Assembly (NCBI GenBank): GCA_964388615.1
Contig: CAYMBG010000006.1
Location: forward strand, 1-50,929
DNA length: 50,929 nt
From: SLLW01 sp964388615
GTDB lineage: Bacteria > Bacteroidota > Rhodothermia > Balneolales > Natronogracilivirgulaceae
Reading direction: 5' to 3'
Each line of letters opens with the position of its first letter. Positions within the stretch are counted from its first letter, which is position 1. The notes below the pieces were generated by a model. That model saw only the letters and a program-made list of their open reading frames with translations. It had not been told where the DNA came from and ran no database searches. Shown piece after piece: positions 8,939-16,524 of this stretch. Made by a program: the position numbers and the translations under genes.

Positions 8939-9538
8939 TCAAACAGAACGAACCCGTTCCAAAAGCTCCTGCTGCAAAGTCCGGGTCTTGTCTTTATTAT
9001 ACCACTTTTGAAGCGCCTCGGCGATTGCGGCTTTGGGTTCGCCTTTTTCCTTCATATCAAGATAAAGCTCGTGGGCCGGGGCCGGACGAGGCCCCCATGA
9101 CCACAGTTCTTCAAGAGTATCCTTCTTGAGTGCGATCACCTTGGGTATGGCACGACCACCATTGGTGAGATAATTATCAATAACCTCCGGGTTATCATCC
9201 CGTAAAAGCAATCTCATGCTAAGCTTCGGTACCGAGACCGCCATTTTTACCATAGGTGGAATAGAATGCGGAACATCACCGCACCAACCCTCGACGATCC
9301 CCAACCAGATCTGATTCTCCTTGATAGCTTTAAGTTCCTCAAGAAGCTCGGGATTGATCTCGGTTCTTTTATCCATCCGGTCCATTCGCTGGGCATTGAG
9401 CCGGGTGTATTGAACCAGTTCCTTGGACTGATTCGGTCCCGTTGTTTTTCGTTCGATCAGCAAACTGTTGATAAGATCGCGAAATGCAGCATATGACATG
9501 GATTTATCAATATGCTCTTGGGTAATAATTTGGTTCAT
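8939..9538 (-). CDS. Thioredoxin-family protein with a single active-site Cys
   Basis: Cytoplasmic thioredoxin-fold protein of 199 residues resembling the Thioredoxin_9 family. There is no signal peptide. The active-site region is E-G-W-C-G-D-V-P-H-S: Cys86 is kept but the second Cys of CxxC is Val89, so it cannot form the usual intramolecular disulfide. A cis-Pro region is seen at G-G-R-A-I-P-K-V-I. Family members are common in Bacteroidetes and their partners are unclear. It is the first gene of the probable operon with the aminotransferase and PA0069-type radical SAM gene; the 108 bases upstream hold no gene and probably its promoter. Confidence 0.8.
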   Translation of the reverse strand: MNQIITQEHIDKSMSYAAFRDLINSLLIERKTTGPNQSKELVQYTRLNAQRMDRMDKRTEINPELLEELKAIKENQIWLGIVEGWCGDVPHSIPPMVKMAVSVPKLSMRLLLRDDNPEVIDNYLTNGGRAIPKVIALKKDTLEELWSWGPRPAPAHELYLDMKEKGEPKAAIAEALQKWYNKDKTRTLQQELLERVRSV

Positions 9539-9646
9539 ATTAATTACATTTTAAGTGAAGTATATTCGGAGTAAAGGTACAGCTATTACATAAGAATGAC
9601 CAGCGCCGCCCTCGCCATCCGAAATACTACATACACTACCCGCTGT

Positions 9647-10816
9647 TTAGTCCGGAAATGAAATTTTGCCGAGATGCAGCCTCGTATCCTCACCACAAAC
9701 CATTTCATTCGCAAAGACGGCAAAAAGGACCGCCTCTTTAGCATCTACACCAATACCCAGTTTTTCTGTCGTCTGAACAGGAACCGGTGATAAATTACTT
9801 TCAATCTGTTTCATCATGGTATCATTGTAGGCACCTCCGCCGCTGACATATACCTCCGTGTCTGCACCATCCGGAATCACTTTCCAAATCTCATCACATA
9901 TGGTATCCGACGTAAAACGGGTCAGTGTTGCCAGTAAATCTTCCGGCTGGAGGTCAAATCCCGATTTGACGATACAATCATGCACCCAGGTCAGATGAAA
10001 TACTTCAAACCCGGTTGTTTTTGGTGAGGACTCCCTGAAAAAGGGATGCTCCTTTAAACATGCCAGCAGCCCCTCATGTACCTCGCCGCGTGCCGCAAGT
10101 CCGCCGTCTTTGTCATAATACATACCTCCGAAATACTCCGCGGTTGCCGCATCGATCAGGGTATTGCCCGGACCTGTGTCGGTGCCGTAAGGCGGAAACG
10201 AGTTCGTGCCTGCCGGTAGCCAGGTGATATTGCCGATCCCCCCAATATTAAGTAGAATTCTGTTCGACCGGTCATCGTTGAACAGCAGATAGTCCCCATA
10301 TGCCGCAAGCGGGGCCCCCTCGTTTCCACGGGCAACATCACGCTGACGAAAATCACTGATAACAACCATACCCGTGCGGTGGGCCAAGTGATCGCCATCC
10401 CCAATCTGCATGGTGGCATCCGGCATCCCTTCCAATTGATGTTTGTGACGTGGTGCATGATGAAAAGTCTGGCCATGACTGGCTAATAAATCAATATCGT
10501 CCGGGACAAGCCCCCAATCCTCCAGGGCGCGATTTACCATATCTCCATGAATATGGGCCACCCGGGTATGCCATACACATATAGTCTCAGACTCCGTATT
10601 GGGTGAGCGCACAAGTGCCATCAACTGTTGCTTGTCGGTCTCTTCGTAGGGCATAGAGGTAAATTGTTCCAGTTCAAAAGATGTCTCCCGGCCTGAACCT
10701 GAAAACCGGCAAAGCGCGATATCCAGTCCATCCATGGATGTGCCCGACATCAGGCCGATGACACGGCGTTCGTTTTTGTTTGAAATTTGTTGCAGTTTTT
10801 TTAGAAATGGATTCAT
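9647..10816 (-). CDS. anmK: Anhydro-N-acetylmuramic acid kinase
   Basis: Cytoplasmic kinase that opens and phosphorylates 1,6-anhydro-N-acetylmuramic acid to N-acetylmuramate 6-phosphate during cell-wall recycling. The 389-residue length is normal. The N-terminal phosphate loop V-I-G-L-M-S-G-T-S-M-D-G-L-D, the segments A-S-H-G-Q-T-F-H-H and D-F-R-Q-R-D-V-A, and Y-G-T-D-T-G-P-G-N-T-L-I-D (catalytic region) are all present, with V-S-G-G-G-A-Y-N-D-T in the C-terminal ATPase lobe. No murQ or other recycling gene is adjacent. It is transcribed away from the small acidic gene at 10907, leaving a 90-base divergent promoter region between them. Confidence 0.95.
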   Translation of the reverse strand: MNPFLKKLQQISNKNERRVIGLMSGTSMDGLDIALCRFSGSGRETSFELEQFTSMPYEETDKQQLMALVRSPNTESETICVWHTRVAHIHGDMVNRALEDWGLVPDDIDLLASHGQTFHHAPRHKHQLEGMPDATMQIGDGDHLAHRTGMVVISDFRQRDVARGNEGAPLAAYGDYLLFNDDRSNRILLNIGGIGNITWLPAGTNSFPPYGTDTGPGNTLIDAATAEYFGGMYYDKDGGLAARGEVHEGLLACLKEHPFFRESSPKTTGFEVFHLTWVHDCIVKSGFDLQPEDLLATLTRFTSDTICDEIWKVIPDGADTEVYVSGGGAYNDTMMKQIESNLSPVPVQTTEKLGIGVDAKEAVLFAVFANEMVCGEDTRLHLGKISFPD

Positions 10817-10906
10817 AACTCCCTTTTTTTACAATAATCATTGATTAACAGCGCGACCTAACCTATCATAAGTCTAAAAGCAAAATCATCCAAAGAAAAT
10901 TACGAA

Positions 10907-11161
10907 ATGAACAACGAGATACACCCTGAAGCCCCGGAATATTTTGAAGGTGAGATTGAAGAACTTGTTGCGCAGCTATTGGAGGTTTTCGGTGATGGTG
11001 ATTCCAGGTGGCATTATGAGGAGTCATCCGAAACCCTGTATATTGAGCTCGAAAGTTTGAAAAACAAATCCGGGAAAGTCATTGAAGAAAATGCTGGTCC
11101 TATTTTCGATGCTTGTGAACTGGAATTCGAAGAAATAATACTACTGCCGCTCACAGACTAA
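10907..11161 (+). CDS. Small acidic protein of unknown function
   Basis: Encodes 84 residues rich in Glu and Asp, with no signal peptide, membrane segment or Cys pair. The pattern F-E-G-E-I-E-E-L-V-A-Q-L-L-E-V-F-G suggests an N-terminal helix, and W-H-Y-E-E-S-S-E-T-L-Y-I-E-L looks like beta strands. I do not recognise the family. The next gene starts 6 bases after its stop, so the two are probably co-expressed. The ATG lies a short distance after A-rich DNA, without a clear Shine-Dalgarno sequence. Confidence 0.65.
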   Translation: MNNEIHPEAPEYFEGEIEELVAQLLEVFGDGDSRWHYEESSETLYIELESLKNKSGKVIEENAGPIFDACELEFEEIILLPLTD

Positions 11162-11167
11162 AGCCTT

Positions 11168-12349
11168 ATGCGTCTTCTGCGTTTTTTTCTAATCTTTCTC
11201 GGTGTCGCCGTTTTGGTAGTCGGCTCCATTTTCTGGATCAACCGCGAGACATTCATAACAGTTTTTCAAAACCGGGAGGCCATTATTGAAGGGAGCGAAT
11301 GGGTTGAAAAAACTTATTCATTGGCAGGATTGATCGAATTTATTGACGAACAACCGCAGCATACCGCTTTATCATCAGTCTCCGAAAACAAACAAGAGTC
11401 CATCTTTTTTCAGGCTGATCGTCAACTTCCGGCCGGTACACTTTCCAATCTTTTTCTCTACATTACATACGCCAATCATGTAGTAAACGGCAAGATCATC
11501 CCCGAAACCAGAGTAGATATTGAAAAAATAAAGTCCTTTTATATTGCGGGGGCTGATGATCAACATCGGGGCAGGCTGGAGCAGTGGACCTCCGACAAGG
11601 CCAATCCCCCCGAAATCAGGGATTTGATTACGTATCTTATCCGGAACAATGATCCGGCTGTTGCAGATTACCTTTATTTTTTACTGGGTCCCAGGCAGGT
11701 TGATGAGATGGCCCACCTCCTTGGTGATGGATTGATAGAGCCTCCACTTCCTCAATTCGGCATCCGGTCTTTGGCACTGCAACAGGCTACGGATTCCTCC
11801 AACCTTACAGAGCACCTTGAAAAGCTCGGAAACATGGACCGGGACGAGCTGTTCCGTAAAGCAAACAATCTGGCTCAGCAACAATGGGACCATCCGGATG
11901 ATACCGTCGAAATGGCTATTTCGTCATTTACAGCCCAACGGATGCTGTACAATCTTTATCCCAAAGTGCAGCCCCGGAAATATGCAGATGTACTCATGGA
12001 TATCTGGAATGGAAACCTGATAAATAGCCGGATAAGTACAACCTTGCAAAACCTTCTGCGGCGATCTCCCGGCGACAGGCTATTGGAAGGGCATATTTCA
12101 GACTATGCCGCCCATTTTGATGAGCGAATGAGCTTTATGAGTGGTTGGACCGTCGCCAGATCGGTTGAGACAGACAACATCACCGTGCAGGTCTTCCTTT
12201 TTTCCGATATTCCAGCCGGACTCTGGTTTCATATGAACAGTAATTTCATGATACGTGACTTTCATCATAGAATGCTTTATGATGAAAATATTCGAAATCG
12301 AACCAGAAGCATACTCAACGTAGAAAACAGTGTGACATATAATTATTAA
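11168..12349 (+). CDS. Membrane-anchored beta-lactamase-fold protein, probably not catalytic
   Basis: A 393-residue protein with an N-terminal membrane anchor (about residues 4-24) and a periplasmic domain that reads like the class A/D-Ala-carboxypeptidase beta-lactamase fold (Beta-lactamase2 type). The stretch L-P-A-G-T-L-S-N-L-F-L-Y-I-T-Y-A sits where the Ser-x-x-Lys helix would be, with Ser93 but Phe96 in place of Lys. N-N-D-P-A-V-A-D-Y-L sits where the S-D-N loop would be, and M-S-G-W-T-V-A-R-S where K-T-G should be. If the alignment is right, the catalytic Lys and the K-T-G motif are both missing, so a binding or scaffold role is likelier than hydrolysis. The fold call is by motif pattern only. 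It follows the small acidic gene by 6 bases. Confidence 0.6.
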   Translation: MRLLRFFLIFLGVAVLVVGSIFWINRETFITVFQNREAIIEGSEWVEKTYSLAGLIEFIDEQPQHTALSSVSENKQESIFFQADRQLPAGTLSNLFLYITYANHVVNGKIIPETRVDIEKIKSFYIAGADDQHRGRLEQWTSDKANPPEIRDLITYLIRNNDPAVADYLYFLLGPRQVDEMAHLLGDGLIEPPLPQFGIRSLALQQATDSSNLTEHLEKLGNMDRDELFRKANNLAQQQWDHPDDTVEMAISSFTAQRMLYNLYPKVQPRKYADVLMDIWNGNLINSRISTTLQNLLRRSPGDRLLEGHISDYAAHFDERMSFMSGWTVARSVETDNITVQVFLFSDIPAGLWFHMNSNFMIRDFHHRMLYDENIRNRTRSILNVENSVTYNY

Positions 12350-12404
12350 TTTGCATCACCAGGCATTGCAGTACAGAGAAAAAAATCGGTAGTCAATGGG
12401 GTTA

Positions 12405-12423
12405 TGAACCACAAACAGGTTCA
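12405..12423. repeat. Short perfect inverted repeat in the leader of the kinase-like gene
   Basis: TGAACC and GGTTCA form a 6-bp stem around a 7-base loop, 36 bases before the ATG at 12459. No T-run follows, so it is not a terminator. It could be an operator or a leader hairpin, or chance. Confidence 0.3.
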
Positions 12424-12458
12424 ATACGTAATCAACAATTCAAAAAAACGATAATGCA

Positions 12459-13163
12459 ATGTATTCAAACCTTATTCAGAAAATCGACCACGACATTGGG
12501 GCACAATTAAAATCTTTGGGTATTGGAGAAAAAAGAACACAAAAACACCAATTCCCTTGTATCACCATATCAAGACAGTACGGATGCGAAGGAGTTCCGG
12601 TCGCTCTGAAACTCATTGACAAACTCAGCACCAGGGAATGTCCGTATGTACTTTTTCACAGAGAACTGATCACGGAACTTTCAGAATCAGAACTATTCAA
12701 AAAAGATTTTTCCGAAAATATCTTGCATGAGCATCGCGGATTGCTCCAGCAGTATATTGATCATCTGTTTACCCGCAAGCCTACGGATGCCCAATTATAT
12801 AAAAATATGGCTGAAACCCTTCGTGTGTTGGGTTTTCGAGGACGAACCGTGATACTGGGCGCCGGTTCGGCTATCCTTACCGCCGATATCAAACATGCAC
12901 TCCATATCCGGCTTCAGGCTCCCATTGATTGCAGAGTAAAAAATGTCCAAAAAGTCTTGGGAATTTCCGAATCGGAGGCTCGGAGCCGCATTGACTATAA
13001 AGACAACAGGCGGCTTGAGTTTATATATGAATTTACGCACAAAGACGTGCGTGATCCGCGTCATTACCACATGGTCATTGACAACTGCAAATTCGATGCT
13101 GACAAAATAGCGGAATTGATTCATCAAGCTTTGGTGTTAAATGATATGCTACCTAAACCATAA
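12459..13163 (+). CDS. Cytidylate kinase-like family protein
   Basis: A 234-residue P-loop protein of the cytidylate-kinase-like family (PF13189 type), distinct from Cmk proper. The diagnostic block C-I-T-I-S-R-Q-Y-G-C-E-G-V-P-V-A lies at about residues 34-49, where the family usually has I-T-I-S-R-x-x-G-S-G-G. G-R-T-V-I-L-G-A-G-S-A-I-L and L-H-I-R-L-Q-A-P follow, then the Arg-rich lid-like region S-E-A-R-S-R-I-D-Y-K-D-N-R-R. The substrate is not established for this family. It stands alone, with 109 bases before it, and the following membrane gene begins 23 bases after its stop. Confidence 0.75.
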   Translation: MYSNLIQKIDHDIGAQLKSLGIGEKRTQKHQFPCITISRQYGCEGVPVALKLIDKLSTRECPYVLFHRELITELSESELFKKDFSENILHEHRGLLQQYIDHLFTRKPTDAQLYKNMAETLRVLGFRGRTVILGAGSAILTADIKHALHIRLQAPIDCRVKNVQKVLGISESEARSRIDYKDNRRLEFIYEFTHKDVRDPRHYHMVIDNCKFDADKIAELIHQALVLNDMLPKP

Positions 13164-13186
13164 ATCAAGCATATCTGCTCAATACC

Positions 13187-13684
13187 TTGCATAAACGCAA
13201 ATTAACCTACCTCTGGTTTCTGACCTGGCTGCTACCTTTGTATCTAACTGGCATGGCCGTTCATATGGGGGCTATTTACCAGGGCCTTGACAAAACCTAT
13301 GAGACCGGAGAAACGTACCTTGCTGATGTCGTTCATTTTGAGATCAAGCAAATTGCCGCCCAGACCAACGGCAGCATAACGGTAGACTTCACCACCAACG
13401 ATGGAGAAGATATAACACGTAAACTATCACAACCCATCCAGAATGCCGCACAGTTGCAAGCATCTGAACTCATGCCGATCCGATATCTTGAAAACAGCTA
13501 TCAGCCCATTGTACTAATCCCTATTTATGAGTTTCACAAAAAAATGGTCCTTGTAAATTTGTCTGTGCTCATAATATCCATACTACTCACGCTTTTTGTG
13601 GCATGGACGGCCCACCGGTTCGCCTTGAGAAAACTGAAATCAACTCAGCAGGAAGGCCCAAAATTTGAAATCATGGAAACCTGA
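13187..13684 (+). CDS. Membrane protein of unknown function with two transmembrane segments
   Basis: Encodes 165 residues from a TTG start; no ATG precedes the first hydrophobic segment, so the TTG seems necessary. One membrane segment lies at about residues 7-27 and a second at about 120-142. Between them is a soluble loop of roughly 90 residues with alternating strand-like sequence (S-I-T-V-D-F-T-T-N-D-G), predicted to face the periplasm. The tail is basic and short. I recognise no family. The stop is separated by one base from the ATG of the methyltransferase gene, so the two are probably translated together. Confidence 0.7.
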   Translation: MHKRKLTYLWFLTWLLPLYLTGMAVHMGAIYQGLDKTYETGETYLADVVHFEIKQIAAQTNGSITVDFTTNDGEDITRKLSQPIQNAAQLQASELMPIRYLENSYQPIVLIPIYEFHKKMVLVNLSVLIISILLTLFVAWTAHRFALRKLKSTQQEGPKFEIMET

Positions 13685-13685
13685 T

Positions 13686-14558
13686 ATGCCAGATCCATCA
13701 CACTCATCGAACGGACATTTATACCTGATCCCAACCCCCCTTGGAAAACAGCCCTCTAATCAGGTATTACCGGATTATGTCATTCAAACCGTTCACCGTC
13801 TGGATACCTTTTTTGTTGAACGCATTCGTCAGGCCAACTCATTTCTGAGATGGATCAAGCATCCGATACCCGACTATCGTTGTCGTTTCTATGAGTTAAA
13901 TAAACATACGCCCTACACTGAGATGATTGAAATGCTTGCACTTCTGAAACAGGGAACTCAGGCCGGCATAATATCGGAGGCAGGATGTCCCGCTATTGCC
14001 GATCCTGGCAGCGAACTGGTCAGGCTTGCACATCATTCCGCCATACCGGTGACCCCTTTGGTGGGCCCCTCTTCTATCTTATTGGCAGTCATGGCATCCG
14101 GATTGAACGGCCAGGCATTTTCATTCCATGGTTACCTGCCCAAACCAGGGCCTGAACGCACTGAAGCCATTCTTCGACTCCAGAATATGTCCGCCCGTAA
14201 CAGTTCGACTCAGGTATTCATGGAAACACCGTTCCGTAATAACGACCTCCTTGCCGAACTGTTAAAGGAACTTGATCAGGACACATTTCTGAGTATTGCT
14301 TCCAACTTGACGCTCGAGGATGAACAGATAATAACCCGAAGAGTATCAGAATGGCATATGCATCCACCTGACCTGACCCATAAACCCTCCATCTTCTTGA
14401 TTCTTTCGGATCAATCCGAGCATAAATCAGCCTCTTCAACTCGAAAAAGCAAGGCTATAAAATCACAGTCACGCTCTAAAGAAATGCAACCGGGAGTTTC
14501 ACCCAAAAAGAAGCAACATAAAAAAAAGCCCGCTCGCAAAAAGCGGCGGGCAGAATAA
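13686..14558 (+). CDS. RsmI-like tetrapyrrole-methylase-fold SAM methyltransferase
   Basis: A 290-residue member of the tetrapyrrole methylase fold most like RsmI, which 2'-O-methylates cytidine 1402 of 16S rRNA. The ATG at 13686 directly follows the previous stop; a TTG at 13665 is unlikely. Motifs: L-Y-L-I-P-T-P-L-G, I-S-E-A-G-C-P-A-I-A-D-P-G-S-E-L-V, V-G-P-S-S-I-L-L-A and F-H-G-Y-L-P. These match the shorter RsmI-type paralogue common in Bacteroidetes, so the exact target is uncertain. After about residue 240 there is a long basic tail very rich in Lys, Arg and Ser. The last codons of this tail coincide with a transcription terminator for the opposite-strand ankyrin gene. Confidence 0.8.
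   Translation: MPDPSHSSNGHLYLIPTPLGKQPSNQVLPDYVIQTVHRLDTFFVERIRQANSFLRWIKHPIPDYRCRFYELNKHTPYTEMIEMLALLKQGTQAGIISEAGCPAIADPGSELVRLAHHSAIPVTPLVGPSSILLAVMASGLNGQAFSFHGYLPKPGPERTEAILRLQNMSARNSSTQVFMETPFRNNDLLAELLKELDQDTFLSIASNLTLEDEQIITRRVSEWHMHPPDLTHKPSIFLILSDQSEHKSASSTRKSKAIKSQSRSKEMQPGVSPKKKQHKKKPARKKRRAE
14519..14551 (-). terminator. Rho-independent terminator of the ankyrin gene, inside the end of the methyltransferase gene
   Basis: Read on the minus strand, GCCCGCCGC and GCG-A-GCGGGC form a stem of nine pairs with one bulged A and a T5 loop, followed by eight T residues. This is a strong intrinsic terminator for the ankyrin gene, whose stop is 68 bases before it. On the plus strand the same bases encode the Lys/Arg-rich C-terminus of the RsmI-like protein, and no T-run follows there, so it is oriented to act on the minus strand. 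Confidence 0.8.
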
Positions 14559-14618
14559 TAATAATGATAATAAAGGTTTCGCTATTGAAAGCGTATAAAC
14601 AACTACTTAATAAAAAGT

Positions 14619-15011
14619 TTATGCGATTTTGCCAATGCTCAAAGCTTCTTCCAGCAGTGCAATCATCTCTTTATCCTGGTTAGACTTCGCATGATCCATC
14701 GCTGTCCAGCCCCGGTCATCCGCATAAGTGGCATCTCCGCCATTTTGCAAAAGCAGGGTTAAAATTTCTTTGTGGCCACGTACCGACGCCCAGTAGACTG
14801 CCGTTGTGCCGCGATTGTCACGCAAATTGATGTCAGCTCCTTTTTCTAATAGAAAATCGACAACATCTTTGTGTCCATGCTTGGAAGCTTTAAGTAAAAC
14901 TGACCTGTTGTGACTATCCACCGTGTTTACATCAGCACCACTTTCTATTTTGTCACTTACCAGTGACAAATCACCGCTTTCAGCGGCGTCAAGAAGCTCA
15001 TTTTCCTTCAT
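14619..15011 (-). CDS. Ankyrin-repeat protein
   Basis: A 130-residue cytoplasmic protein made almost wholly of three to four ankyrin repeats, each about 33 residues: G-A-D-V-N-T-V-D-S-H-N-R-S, then G-A-D-I-N-L-R-D-N-R-G-T-T, then G-G-D-A-T-Y-A-D-D-R-G-W-T-A-M-D. Such proteins act as protein-binding scaffolds; the partner is unknown. The ATG at 15011 is chosen because GAGGGTG lies just upstream as a ribosome-binding site and M-K-E-N-E-L-L-D-A-A starts the first helix; upstream codons are not typical protein. It is monocistronic, ending in the strong terminator that lies inside the convergent gene. Confidence 0.85.
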   Translation of the reverse strand: MKENELLDAAESGDLSLVSDKIESGADVNTVDSHNRSVLLKASKHGHKDVVDFLLEKGADINLRDNRGTTAVYWASVRGHKEILTLLLQNGGDATYADDRGWTAMDHAKSNQDKEMIALLEEALSIGKIA

Positions 15012-15309
15012 ATGCACCCTCTGATTTTTATGTTTGGAGTTGGTATTTATTTTTATTGTAATAGATTTGGAAACCCTTTGCAACAGCAACTTTCCAAAGA
15101 TTCCATTTTATAAATGGATGTACCGGATAACCTTTTGCAGGACAATGATTCTGTGGCAAAAACTTTTATCTGTCCCTTTAACTTTCCAAAGGGCCCTACT
15201 ATTGTCCAGATACGTCAAGATTTTTAAAAAATGTTTTTTTACCATCGGGCTAGCATATAACCATTATTTTTATTGTGTTTATAATAGTCTCTTCTTATTC
15301 TTCCCTATT
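15012..15309. other. Divergent intergenic region between the ankyrin gene and rlmN
   Basis: About 300 AT-rich bases with no convincing gene. The frame upstream of rlmN is open but its translation (hydrophobic, Phe/Tyr/Cys-rich) is not protein-like. A TATAAT lies at about 15279-15285, some 25 bases before the rlmN start, and could be a minus-10 element. The ankyrin promoter must also lie here. I found no RNA gene or strong hairpin. Confidence 0.4.
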
Positions 15310-16446
15310 ATGAGTTCTGCCCATCATCTTCTTCAAAAACTACCAGTTAACCTTAAAAATCTGGCGCTCAAAGAGTGGGAAGATCTGTTCGATTATCTTG
15401 GATTCCGTGCGTCGTCTCGAGCTAATATTTACAAGGCGATCTTTTATCAAAACATCACTTCCTCTGAAGAGATTGACTCACTGACCGATAAAGAGCGCAA
15501 CCAATTAGATGAGATCACTGTTTTCCCGGCCTCGACGAAACAATCGTTGATACAGAGTCAAGATCGATCCTGGAAGCTTACATTACGGCTGCATGATGGC
15601 AAATCAACGGAAACGGTCATCATTCCGGAGTGGAGTGATGACAAGCTGACGAAATGCTCGGTCAGTATCTCTTCACAAGTGGGCTGCTTTTTTGGCTGCT
15701 CTTTTTGCGCCACCGGGAAAATGGGTTTCCATCGAAACCTATCCACTGGTGAACTGCTCGATCAGGTACGTGAAGCCGAATATGTGGTTAAAAAAGAGTT
15801 AAATACCGATATCACACACCTGTACTTCATGGGTATGGGTGAACCGATGCACAACTACCGTGCTATCTCGGATGCCCTTAGCATCATGCGTGATCCATCA
15901 GCCCCCGGCCCCCCGTTATCTCAAATTACAGTGTCCACCGTGGGATTATTCCGGCAAATACGGATGCTGGCACAAGAACATCCGGAGGTAAATCTGGCTG
16001 TTTCAATCCATTCTGCCGATCAAGAAGTCCGTAAAGAGATCATGCCGGCCAGTGCACGACTCGGTTTGGCGGAAATCCGGGATGCACTTATTTATTACAC
16101 CCGCCAAACCGGACATCCTGTCACTATTCAATACCTGCTAATGCAGGGAATAAATGACCGTCAAGAAGATGCAGAGAAGTTGGTTGAGTACCTGCATCAA
16201 CTTCCCGCAAAAATCACATTGATCATGTTCAATGACATAGCCGATTCCAATAACAAGCAAACAGAAGTAGCCCAAATGCAGGAATTCCGTAAAAAGCTTG
16301 ACGAATCCGGATTCAACACGGATGTGCGATGGTGTTATGGAGAAGATATTGAAGCAGGATGCGGCCAACTAAATATTTCCACATCTCAGGAACGGGTTTC
16401 CATGTCTATGCGTAACAGTAGTAGGGACCCTTCTGTAACAACTTAA
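15310..16446 (+). CDS. rlmN: RlmN-like 23S rRNA/tRNA adenine C2-methyltransferase with unusual active site
   Basis: Radical SAM methyltransferase that places a methyl on C2 of A2503 in 23S rRNA (and A37 in some tRNAs). Start at the ATG at 15310 gives 378 residues, normal for the family. The cluster motif is Cys126, Cys130, Cys133 in S-S-Q-V-G-C-F-F-G-C-S-F-C-A-T-G, followed by M-G-M-G-E-P-M-H-N-Y and V-S-T-V-G-L. The methyl-carrying Cys is Cys351 in E-A-G-C-G-Q-L. Oddly, the second functional Cys, seven residues before the first cluster Cys (Cys118 in E. coli), is Ser119 here; another Cys lies at 116. The C-terminal segment W-C-Y-G-E-D-I-E also differs from the usual R-G-x-D-I-x-A-A-C. Family membership is firm; exact activity is less so. 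Confidence 0.83.
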   Translation: MSSAHHLLQKLPVNLKNLALKEWEDLFDYLGFRASSRANIYKAIFYQNITSSEEIDSLTDKERNQLDEITVFPASTKQSLIQSQDRSWKLTLRLHDGKSTETVIIPEWSDDKLTKCSVSISSQVGCFFGCSFCATGKMGFHRNLSTGELLDQVREAEYVVKKELNTDITHLYFMGMGEPMHNYRAISDALSIMRDPSAPGPPLSQITVSTVGLFRQIRMLAQEHPEVNLAVSIHSADQEVRKEIMPASARLGLAEIRDALIYYTRQTGHPVTIQYLLMQGINDRQEDAEKLVEYLHQLPAKITLIMFNDIADSNNKQTEVAQMQEFRKKLDESGFNTDVRWCYGEDIEAGCGQLNISTSQERVSMSMRNSSRDPSVTT

Positions 16447-16524
16447 TTATTATTAAAGATCATCCCACACTCACCCTAATGAAATAACCGAAATCAATTA
16501 ATTACCTGTTGCGTCACGACACCT

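Noticed and set aside
13665..13685. TTG start extending the RsmI-like protein by seven residues
   Set aside because: It would overlap the end of the membrane-protein gene; the ATG at 13686 sits directly after that stop and fits the family N-terminus.
15034..15309. 92-codon N-terminal extension of RlmN
   Set aside because: The upstream translation is not protein-like and the ATG at 15310 gives the normal family length.
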